This document shows, in pieces, positions 54,679 to 61,519 of a stretch of DNA of 64,000 nt. Every line of letters begins with the position of its first letter. Position 1 is the first letter of the stretch. Position numbers and translations under genes: made by a program. Location: the NCBI GenBank assembly GCA_947494205.1, contig CANLUH010000006.1, forward strand, positions 1 to 64,000. Direction: 5' to 3'. The notes under the pieces were generated by a model. The model was not told the origin of the DNA. It saw only the letters and a program-made list of their open reading frames with translations, and ran no database searches. Origin of the DNA: an uncultured Flavobacteriaceae bacterium. Lineage in GTDB: Bacteria > Bacteroidota > Bacteroidia > Flavobacteriales > Flavobacteriaceae.

Positions 54679-55431
54679 TTACCATTCCATATTTGGATAG
54701 GCACGTTGCATGTATTGCATATCGCTTAAAATATATCCTAAATACTCTGTATGTATACCCTTTTTACCTCCTTTTTGAAACCATTTCGATTCTGGAATTT
54801 CTAAGGTTGCTTCTGTTAATATAGCATTTACTGTTTCGTAGTACTTATCTTTTAGTGTTGTAACATCTACAGCAATTTGTTCTTCAACCATTGCTTTGTC
54901 TGCTTCGGTTTGATGGAACAATTCATCTGTATAAGTCCACAAATCACTTATTGCGTTTTGCATTCTTAATTTACTTTCTTCGGTTCCATCTCCTAATCGC
55001 TTTACCCAATCGGAAGAAAAACGTTGATGATAGCTTACTTCTTTTATCGATTTCTTTGCTATTGCCGATAAAGTAACATCATGGCTTTTTTGTAATTCGT
55101 TTAAAAATAAGAAATGATATACATCGAATAAAAACTGACGTCCTATCGTATAGGCAAAATCTGTATCTGGCTGCTCTACTAATAATACGTTTAAGTACTT
55201 GCGTTCTGTTCTCAAAAAGGCAATAGAATCTTCTGTTGCACCTTCCCCTTTTATTTTTGCTGCATATTGGTAGTAGCTTCTTACTTGTCCAAATAAATCT
55301 AATGAAATATTTGTACAAGCTATATCTGTTTCTAAACTTGGACCATGCCCAGTTAGTGCTCCTAATTGCTGTCCTAGAATTAAACTATTATCTGCAATAC
55401 CAAGAATGTATTTATATAAATTTTCTTTCAT
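54679..55431 (-). CDS. paaC: 1,2-phenylacetyl-CoA epoxidase subunit PaaC
   Basis: 250 residues of the ferritin-like PaaC family. ADNSLILGQQLGALTGHGPSLETDIACTNISLDLFGQVRSYYQYA (13-57) and LFLNELQKSHDVTLSAIAKKSIKEVSYHQRFSSDWVKRLGDGTEES (near 112-157) are the recognisable stretches. PaaC is the structural, non-catalytic partner of PaaA in the multicomponent monooxygenase. Upstream, toward paaB, it is preceded by two hairpin elements. Confidence 0.95.
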   Translation of the reverse strand: MKENLYKYILGIADNSLILGQQLGALTGHGPSLETDIACTNISLDLFGQVRSYYQYAAKIKGEGATEDSIAFLRTERKYLNVLLVEQPDTDFAYTIGRQFLFDVYHFLFLNELQKSHDVTLSAIAKKSIKEVSYHQRFSSDWVKRLGDGTEESKLRMQNAISDLWTYTDELFHQTEADKAMVEEQIAVDVTTLKDKYYETVNAILTEATLEIPESKWFQKGGKKGIHTEYLGYILSDMQYMQRAYPNMEW

Positions 55432-55437
55432 GTTTAC

Positions 55438-55455
55438 TTTCCACAGAAGTGGAAA
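55438..55455. repeat. TTTCCAC hairpin element
   Basis: Seven-base stem TTTCCAC / GTGGAAA with AGAA loop, in the paaB-paaC gap. The flanking TCTTTTAAATTAAAC on the plus strand resembles the flank of the hairpin at 43349. Confidence 0.65.
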
Positions 55456-55492
55456 TCTTTTAAATTAAACATTCAAACTTTAATTATTATGT

Positions 55493-55510
55493 TTCCCTTT
55501 TTCACGGGAA
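55493..55510. repeat. TTCCC hairpin element
   Basis: Five-base stem TTCCC / GGGAA with an 8-nt loop, 38 bp from the previous hairpin in the same paaB-paaC gap. Confidence 0.5.
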
Positions 55511-55533
55511 TTGTAAATTAGGCTAAACCAAAT

Positions 55534-55818
55534 TTACATGTGTTTTACCTCGTCTGGTAAATCGTAAAATGTTGGGTGACGGTAAACTTTATCATGAGCT
55601 GGTTCAAATAGCTCTCCATTATTCTCAGGATTAGACGCCGTTATGTGTTTAGATTCTACAACCCAAATACTAACACCTTCGCTTCTTCTTGTATAAACGT
55701 CTCTTGCATTTTCTAATGCCATTTGTTCATCTGCTGCATGCAAACTTCCAAAATGTCTATGTTCTAATCCGTTTTTGCTTCTAACGAAGACCTCCCAAAG
55801 TGGCCAGTTTTTTTTCAT
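55534..55818 (-). CDS. paaB: 1,2-phenylacetyl-CoA epoxidase subunit PaaB
   Basis: 94 residues from the ATG at 55818 (MKKNWPLWEVFVRSKNGLEH); a longer reading from 55863 adds 15 poorly conserved residues. The stretches WEVFVRSKNGLEHRHFGSLHAADEQMALENARDVYTRR (8-45) and VYRHPTFYDLPDEVKHM at the end are typical of PaaB, the small bridging subunit of the PaaABCE monooxygenase. It lies 77 bp downstream of paaA and 102 bp upstream of paaC, the widest gap inside paaABC. Confidence 0.95.
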   Translation of the reverse strand: MKKNWPLWEVFVRSKNGLEHRHFGSLHAADEQMALENARDVYTRRSEGVSIWVVESKHITASNPENNGELFEPAHDKVYRHPTFYDLPDEVKHM

Positions 55819-55895
55819 ATCTATATTATTGTTGAGAAATGAGTGATTAGTGTTTATAACCATTTAATGGTTATATACTAATACTTCATTAACTT

Positions 55896-56852
55896 TTAAA
55901 CTGCTTGTTTTTCTTTTTTATCTTGTTGTTTATCAGCATAAGCCATAGCTGCATCTCTAACCCATGCACCACCTTCCCATGCACCTACTCTGTCTTGCAT
56001 TCTTTTTTTGTTGCAAGGCCCATGTCCTTTTACAACTTGCCAGAATTCATCCCAGTCGATTTCTCCAAAGTCATAGCATCCTTTCTCCTCATTCCATTTT
56101 AAATCTTCATCGGGAATAGTTAATCCTAAAAGCTCTGCTTGAGGCACGGTTTGATCTATAAATTGTTGACGTAAATCGTCGTTAGATTTACGTTTTAATT
56201 TCCATTTCATAGATTGCTCTGTGTGTACAGATTCTGCATCTGTTGGTCCTAACATCATTAAAGATGGCCACCACCAACGGTTTAATGCATCTTGTGCCAT
56301 ATCTTTTTGTTCTGGACTACCATTAGCTAGTTTAAGCATGATTTCGAAGCCTTGACGCTGATGAAAACTTTCTTCTTTACATACTCTAATCATAGCTCTT
56401 GCATACGGTCCGTAAGATGTACTACATAATGGCACTTGGTTAATAATAGCTGCCCCATCTACTAACCAACCAATGGCTCCCATGTCTGCCCATGTTACAG
56501 TTGGGTAATTAAAAATACTAGAGTATTTTGCTTTCCCTGTATGTAACTGTTCGTATAATTCTTCACGAGAAATCCCTAAAGTTTCGCAAGCACTATATAA
56601 ATATAATCCGTGCCCAGCCTCGTCTTGTACTTTAGCTAATAGTGCAACTTTACGTCTTAACGATGGTGCTCTAGTAATCCAATTCCCTTCTGGTAACATT
56701 CCAACAATTTCGGAATGTGCATGCTGAGAGATTTGCCTAATGTGCGTTTTACGATATTTTTCTGGCATCCAATCTTTTGGCTCAATTTTTTCGTCACGTG
56801 CTATACGTGCTTCAAATTGTTTTTCTAGACTTTTAATTTGTTCTTCACTCAT
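55896..56852 (-). CDS. paaA: 1,2-phenylacetyl-CoA epoxidase catalytic subunit PaaA
   Basis: 318 residues, ferritin-like di-iron protein. The two ExxH iron motifs are visible as E78-A-G-H81 in [16 protein letters not shown] and E161-S-F-H164 in [12 protein letters not shown]. The C-terminal [30 protein letters not shown] is typical. PaaA uses O2 and electrons from PaaE to make ring-1,2-epoxyphenylacetyl-CoA. It lies 115 bp after paaE, in a gap that contains a 7-bp-period repeat. Confidence 0.97.
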   Translation of the reverse strand: MSEEQIKSLEKQFEARIARDEKIEPKDWMPEKYRKTHIRQISQHAHSEIVGMLPEGNWITRAPSLRRKVALLAKVQDEAGHGLYLYSACETLGISREELYEQLHTGKAKYSSIFNYPTVTWADMGAIGWLVDGAAIINQVPLCSTSYGPYARAMIRVCKEESFHQRQGFEIMLKLANGSPEQKDMAQDALNRWWWPSLMMLGPTDAESVHTEQSMKWKLKRKSNDDLRQQFIDQTVPQAELLGLTIPDEDLKWNEEKGCYDFGEIDWDEFWQVVKGHGPCNKKRMQDRVGAWEGGAWVRDAAMAYADKQQDKKEKQAV

Positions 56853-56861
56853 GTTGTTTTC

Positions 56862-56896
56862 GCTTTTTGGCTATTAGCTATTTGCTTTTAGCTAGT
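56862..56896. repeat. Degenerate heptamer repeat, unit near GGCTATT
   Basis: Five 7-bp units on the plus strand (GCTTTTT, GGCTATT, AGCTATT, TGCTTTT, AGCTAGT) in the paaE-paaA gap, the same family as the 11-copy GGCTGTT repeat at 41242-41317. Confidence 0.75.
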
Positions 56897-56967
56897 GAAA
56901 CTTCATTTTCTTTTTCTATATATTTTATGCTGATGAGATTCCTGTCTACACAGACATGATATATCAC

Positions 56968-58035
56968 TTACACATCAAAATCTACTACTACTTTTTCTGA
57001 TGTTGGTACCGCTTGGCAACTTAACACTAAGTTTCTAGCCACTTCCTTTTCATCTAAAGCATAGTTTATTTTCATTTCTACGCTTCCATCTTTTACTTCA
57101 CATTTACAGGTACTACAAACACCTCCCTTACAAGCGAAAGGCAAATCGGCTCCTGCTGCTAATGCACCATCTAGTATATTATCGTATTCTTCTTCCATGA
57201 TGAAGTGAAACTCTTTTCCTCCATCTATAATTGTTACTTCTGTACCTTCAACTTTCTGCTCAAGTACTTGCGCTATTTTTGTTTCGTCTGCTTTTCCAGA
57301 AAAGAATAACTCATAATGTATTTTTTCTTTATCTAAGCCAGCTTTCTCTAATTCATCACGTATTAGAAAAATCATATCCTGCGGTCCGCAGATAAAACAG
57401 TTTGCTGTATCAGCTACATCTATAAATGTTTTAGATAGTATCTGAAGTTTTTCAGCAGTAAATCGTCCATTTAACAACGGGATGTCTCTCTGCTCTTTTG
57501 TTAAAAAATAAAAGACTTGAAAGCGTCCAAAAAACTGATTTTTAAGCTGTTCTATTTCTTCTTTAAAGATAATTGATTTTACAGTACGATTCAAATAAAA
57601 CAGTTTGAATGTGCTCTTTGGCTCTGCTATTAAATGTGTTTTTATAATAGAAAGCATTGGCGTGATACCACTTCCTGCTGCAAATGCAATATGGTTACGT
57701 TCTTCCTCTACTTCTGTTTCTATATAAAACTCACCTGAAGGCTCTGCTATAGATAAGAAATCTCCTGTTTTTAATTCTGTATTTGCGTAGGTTGAAAATA
57801 CGCCTCCTGGAATTTGCTTTATCGCTACTTTCCATTCTTTGTCTAAAGGACTTGAACATAACGAGTAAGATCTACGGATATCTTCTCCATTTATCTCTTT
57901 ACGTAATGTTAGGTATTGTCCTGCTTTAAAATTAAAAGTAGTGTGTAAATCTTCTGGAATATCGAAAGATACTACGGAACAATCTTTAGTTTCCTTGTAG
58001 ATATCTTTTACTTGTATATTATAAAATTCTGCCAT
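56968..58035 (-). CDS. paaE: 1,2-phenylacetyl-CoA epoxidase reductase subunit PaaE
   Basis: 355 residues. An N-terminal FAD-binding ferredoxin-reductase-type domain (RRSYSLCSSPLDKEW near 54-68, GIT/PMLSIIKTHL near 124), an NAD-binding region with NCFICGPQDMIFLIRDEL near 228, and a C-terminal plant-type 2Fe-2S domain with PFACKGGVCSTCKCEVKDG (Cys motif at about 302-316). It passes electrons from NADPH to PaaA. It is the first paa gene after the operator pair and TetR gene, and paaA follows after 115 bp. Confidence 0.97.
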   Translation of the reverse strand: MAEFYNIQVKDIYKETKDCSVVSFDIPEDLHTTFNFKAGQYLTLRKEINGEDIRRSYSLCSSPLDKEWKVAIKQIPGGVFSTYANTELKTGDFLSIAEPSGEFYIETEVEEERNHIAFAAGSGITPMLSIIKTHLIAEPKSTFKLFYLNRTVKSIIFKEEIEQLKNQFFGRFQVFYFLTKEQRDIPLLNGRFTAEKLQILSKTFIDVADTANCFICGPQDMIFLIRDELEKAGLDKEKIHYELFFSGKADETKIAQVLEQKVEGTEVTIIDGGKEFHFIMEEEYDNILDGALAAGADLPFACKGGVCSTCKCEVKDGSVEMKINYALDEKEVARNLVLSCQAVPTSEKVVVDFDV

Positions 58036-58046
58036 TTGTTACTTTT

Positions 58047-58064
58047 AACTAACAAGTGTTAGTT
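58047..58064. promoter_or_regulatory. TetR-type operator, proximal copy
   Basis: AACTAACAAGTGTTAGTT, an 18-bp palindrome with arms AACTAACA/TGTTAGTT, ending 12 bp upstream of the paaE start codon and just downstream of the promoter box, near the presumed transcription start. Confidence 0.85.
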
Positions 58065-58071
58065 GTTTTCA

Positions 58072-58079
58072 CAAATATA
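58072..58079 (-). promoter_or_regulatory. paaE promoter -7 box
   Basis: On the minus strand TATATTTG, a full match to TAnnTTTG. Nineteen bases upstream stands TTAG, inside the distal operator, in the place of a -33 element, matching the Bacteroidetes spacing. Confidence 0.7.
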
Positions 58080-58096
58080 CGAAACTTTTAAAAAAT

Positions 58097-58114
58097 AACT
58101 AACATGTGTTAGTT
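58097..58114. promoter_or_regulatory. TetR-type operator, distal copy
   Basis: AACTAACATGTGTTAGTT, same arms as the proximal copy, 50 bp away (centre to centre), about five helical turns. It overlaps the likely -33 region of the paaE promoter. Confidence 0.85.
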
Positions 58115-58141
58115 ATATGGAATTTCTCTTTATTAAGGTGC

Positions 58142-58711
58142 TTATTTTTTTATGCCATGAATTAGAACTTGACTTAGGTTCGCTGCTAAATCTTCTGCAT
58201 TTAAATCTTCTTTTTTAGGTATCCAAAGATATAAGGATCGTAAGGTAGATAATATAGAAAATAGCATAACTTCTGGATTTCCTTTTATTATTTCATTATC
58301 GTTAATACCCTCGTTTATAATACTTCTAAAATTTTCTTCGTAACCATCTCTTAATTCCAGGTAATATTCTAAGCGTTCTTCTAAGTGCATCCAATCATTA
58401 TTCATAGATGCCATTTCGTAAGTATTTTTAGTAGTAATTTCTACGTGCAACTCTATTATTCTGTTTAGCTTTTCGACATTAGTAATCTCAGATGTTTTTA
58501 TAACAGACATTCCATTTGTAAACGCTTCCGCTAAGGAGATAATTATCTCTGTTAAAATATCTTGTTTAGAACTAATATGATTATATAAACTAGAGGCTTT
58601 TATACCTAAAGCTTTTGCTATATCTCGCATACTTACTGCACTGTAACCTTTCTTTTTAAAAAGGGTTGCTGCTGTATTTATAATTTGTTGCTTACGTGTT
58701 TTTGGTTTCAT
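58142..58711 (-). CDS. TetR/AcrR family repressor of the paa operon (inferred)
   Basis: 189 residues. The N-terminal helix-turn-helix is KKKGYSAVSMRDIAKALGIKASSLYNHISSKQDIL (17-51) and the rest is the all-helical ligand-binding domain. It is encoded immediately upstream of paaE on the same strand, and the 106-bp space to paaE holds two palindromic operators, so control of paa by this protein is the natural reading, with phenylacetyl-CoA or a ring product as the likely inducer. Direct evidence would be binding tests. It is transcribed away from phenylalanine hydroxylase. Confidence 0.85.
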   Translation of the reverse strand: MKPKTRKQQIINTAATLFKKKGYSAVSMRDIAKALGIKASSLYNHISSKQDILTEIIISLAEAFTNGMSVIKTSEITNVEKLNRIIELHVEITTKNTYEMASMNNDWMHLEERLEYYLELRDGYEENFRSIINEGINDNEIIKGNPEVMLFSILSTLRSLYLWIPKKEDLNAEDLAANLSQVLIHGIKK

Positions 58712-58815
58712 TGGTTACGAATATACATATTCAATTTGTACTATAAAACTCACTCTATAGTTTAGACTCGTATATATTTAAGATTTTTTGATATGCGACA
58801 CACTGTTTTAATTCA

Positions 58816-58823
58816 TAACTTTG
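58816..58823 (+). promoter_or_regulatory. Promoter -7 box of the phenylalanine hydroxylase gene
   Basis: TAACTTTG matches TAnnTTTG and lies 35 bp before the start codon at 58859. No good -33 box at 19 bp was seen. The TetR-type palindrome AACTAACA is absent from this space. Confidence 0.5.
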
Positions 58824-58858
58824 CTAGAAACGCTACCGAAAAAGATTTTTAGCACTTT

Positions 58859-60622
58859 ATGAATACAGCAATTGAAACGAATCCATTTATAGATAGGCTT
58901 CCTCCTCATTTAAAACAATTTATTAAACCTCAGAATTACAATGATTATTCGCCAATAAATCAAGCTGTTTGGCGTTATGTTATGCGAAAAAACGTATCGT
59001 ATTTAAGCCAGGTTGCGCATGAATCGTATTTAAATGGTTTACAAAAAACAGGAATTTCAATTGATGCTATACCAAGCATGTATGGCATGAACCGTATTCT
59101 TAAAGATATTGGTTGGGCAGCTGTTGCAGTAGATGGTTTTATTCCCCCAAATGCTTTTATGGAGTTTCAAGCTTATAAAGTTTTGGTTATTGCTTCCGAT
59201 ATTCGACAGCTAGAAAACATGGAATACACGCCAGCTCCAGATATTATACATGAAGCAGCTGGCCATGCACCAATTATTGCAAATCCTGATTATGCTGAAT
59301 ATTTAAGACGTTTTGGTGAAATTGGATCTAAAGCTATTTTATCGTCTCACGATAATGCTATGTACGAGGCAGTACGTTCGCTTTCTATTTTAAAGGAAGC
59401 TTCCGATTCTTCGCAAGATGCTATTGATAACGCTGAAGCCTTGGTAAACACACTTCAAAATAAAAAAGTACCACTTTCTGAAATGGCTAAGATTAGAAAT
59501 TTACATTGGTGGACTGTTGAATACGGTTTAATAGGTACTTTAAACGACCCAAAAATTTATGGTGCTGGTTTATTATCTTCTATTGGTGAAAGCAAATGGT
59601 GCATGACGAATGAAGTTGAAAAACGATTGTATAGTATAGATGCTGCCGAAATTGAGTTTGATATTACAAAACCTCAACCTCAACTTTTTGTAACTCCTGA
59701 CTTTGCCTATTTAATGGAAGTTTTAGAGGAATTCTCTAACACCATGGCGATGCGTAAAGGTGGCTTTAGAGGCTTACAAAAATTAATAGATTCAAAAAAA
59801 ATTGGTAGTATAGAATTAAATACTGGTTTACAAATTTCTGGTGTTTTTACTGAAATGATTACCGATGAAGATAATAACGTTGTTTTCTTTAAAACTGAAG
59901 GTCCTACCGCTTTAGCAAATAGAGAAAAAGAACTTATTGGACATGGTAAAGATGCTAACCCGAATGGATTTAGTTCTCCTATAGGAAAATTAAAGGGCAT
60001 TAGTCTTGCAATTGAAGATATGGGACCTCGTGATTTAAAGGCTTATAATTTTTATGATGGCAAACGTATTTCTATAGAATATGAAAGCGGTATTACTATT
60101 GAAGGTTTAAACGTTACTGGTATACGTAATGTTTATGGTAAATTAATACTTATTGAATTTGAAGATTGCACCGTTATGTATAAAAATAAGATGCTATTTT
60201 CTCCTGAACAAGGTACTTTTAGACTCGCAGTTGGTTCTTCAATTATTTCTGCATTTGCTGGTTCTGCAGACTTTAGATCTTTTAATAACTTATACCATGT
60301 ATCTTCTACCGAGACTGTAAAACAAGACATAGATAATACGACTCAAGAATTAGAAAAACTATACGAACAGGTTAGACAACTAAGAGACGAAAATACTTTT
60401 AATAGTAAATTAATTGAAGCTATTTTTATTAACTTACAAAAGCAACACCCAACAGATTGGTTGCTTTCTTTAGAGTTATACGAACTTTTAAGTACTGATG
60501 ATAATTACGATTTAAAAACACGTGTTTTAAATCATTTAAATACCATTAGTAGTAACAGACCAAAAATAGCACATTTAATTACTGATGGTATTGCTTTAAT
60601 AAACGAACATGTAACACATTAA
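58859..60622 (+). CDS. Phenylalanine-4-hydroxylase (aromatic amino acid hydroxylase), long form
   Basis: 587 residues. The catalytic part (about 25-330) has the iron ligands H131 and H136 in PDIIHEAAGHAPII and the Glu in LHWWTVEYGLIG near 220-230; GAGLLSSIGESKWCM follows. There is no N-terminal regulatory ACT domain. The roughly 250-residue C-terminal extension (from about 340) begins with a beta-rich section and ends in a helical segment (DIDNTTQELEKLYEQVRQLRDE). Proteobacterial PhhA has about 260 residues, so this is the long Bacteroidetes type. Converts phenylalanine to tyrosine with pterin. Head-to-head with the TetR gene and 3 bp from the rhodanese gene. Confidence 0.9.
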   Translation: MNTAIETNPFIDRLPPHLKQFIKPQNYNDYSPINQAVWRYVMRKNVSYLSQVAHESYLNGLQKTGISIDAIPSMYGMNRILKDIGWAAVAVDGFIPPNAFMEFQAYKVLVIASDIRQLENMEYTPAPDIIHEAAGHAPIIANPDYAEYLRRFGEIGSKAILSSHDNAMYEAVRSLSILKEASDSSQDAIDNAEALVNTLQNKKVPLSEMAKIRNLHWWTVEYGLIGTLNDPKIYGAGLLSSIGESKWCMTNEVEKRLYSIDAAEIEFDITKPQPQLFVTPDFAYLMEVLEEFSNTMAMRKGGFRGLQKLIDSKKIGSIELNTGLQISGVFTEMITDEDNNVVFFKTEGPTALANREKELIGHGKDANPNGFSSPIGKLKGISLAIEDMGPRDLKAYNFYDGKRISIEYESGITIEGLNVTGIRNVYGKLILIEFEDCTVMYKNKMLFSPEQGTFRLAVGSSIISAFAGSADFRSFNNLYHVSSTETVKQDIDNTTQELEKLYEQVRQLRDENTFNSKLIEAIFINLQKQHPTDWLLSLELYELLSTDDNYDLKTRVLNHLNTISSNRPKIAHLITDGIALINEHVTH

Positions 60623-60625
60623 ACT

Positions 60626-60937
60626 ATGGGATTTTTCGATTTTTTACTAGGTATAAAGAAACAACGCATTAATGATTTCTTATCTAAAGGTGCTATTATT
60701 CTAGATGTAAGAACTGCTAGCGAGTTTAATAATGGCGCTATTGAAGGCGCTAAACATATTCCATTACAAGAATTACATAATCGTGTTAACGAAGTAAAAC
60801 AATGGAACAAACCCGTTATTGTCTATTGTCAAGCTGGCGTTAGAGCTGCTAAAGCCACAAAGTATTTAACTTTAAATAATATTGAAGCTATAAATGGTGG
60901 CGGTATTTTAAAACTATCTAAAGTATTAACGCAGTAG
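60626..60937 (+). CDS. Rhodanese-like domain protein
   Basis: 103 residues forming a single rhodanese domain: GAIILDVRTASEFNNGAIEGAKHIPLQEL (23-51) and the active-site loop VIVYCQAGVRAAKATKYL with the Cys in CQAGVRA. Such single-domain proteins move sulfane sulfur or act in stress and metal handling; no partner is evident. It starts 3 bp after the hydroxylase stop codon, so the two share a transcript. The N-terminus MGFFDFLLGIKKQ looks like a short amphipathic helix. Stop followed by a long gene-free stretch. Confidence 0.85.
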   Translation: MGFFDFLLGIKKQRINDFLSKGAIILDVRTASEFNNGAIEGAKHIPLQELHNRVNEVKQWNKPVIVYCQAGVRAAKATKYLTLNNIEAINGGGILKLSKVLTQ

Positions 60938-61519
60938 CTTATTTAGCACATAATTACTCATACAATTATATCTAAAAACATAGAATCCTAATTGTTTATA
61001 ATAATTACAGCTCTATTCTTCTATTACTCTTAATCTAGAGCAAACCTTACAATAATCAATTCACTTACAATTGATTATATTCCTTTTAAACTTTCCCTAA
61101 GTAATACAACCTAAAGACATAGGGTTAAATCACCCTATTATTTTTCGTAATTCAAACCCTCTTTTTTAAGGTCTTTCAAACAATACAACACTTTGGTTGT
61201 TTTATGACCTTTGTAAGGCAATAAAAACGAAACATAAACACATATAATTATGTATTAAATACAATTTAAGCAATTGAAATCAGTATTTCAGAAGATCTTA
61301 AATCTATTAGTAAGAACTAAGACATAGATTTATTACAGTAAGACATAACACACAAAATTAAATCTCCCTACTTAATTTAAATTTTTAAAACAATACAGCT
61401 CTATTGTAAGCTTTAAAAATCTGTCTGAAAAATAAAAATCACAAAAACAATATTAAGGTGTTATCCGAAAAACCTTAAAAGAGTAGGAATTAATCAATTT
61501 ATATAAACCATTTTCAATT
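60938..61519. other. Long gene-free spacer with a small hairpin
   Basis: 582 bp, AT-rich, between the rhodanese gene and the secreted metallopeptidase. A 7-bp stem ATAGGGT / ACCCTAT with a 6-nt loop lies at 61119-61138. It has no T-run directly after it and is not a clear terminator. No tRNA, ORF, riboswitch-like fold or TAnnTTTG box was recognised. It probably holds the 5' region of the downstream gene. Confidence 0.55.

Noticed and set aside
61119-61138. Small hairpin as a riboswitch or terminator
   Set aside because: Only seven base pairs, no direct T-run and no recognisable aptamer features; recorded as part of a spacer only.
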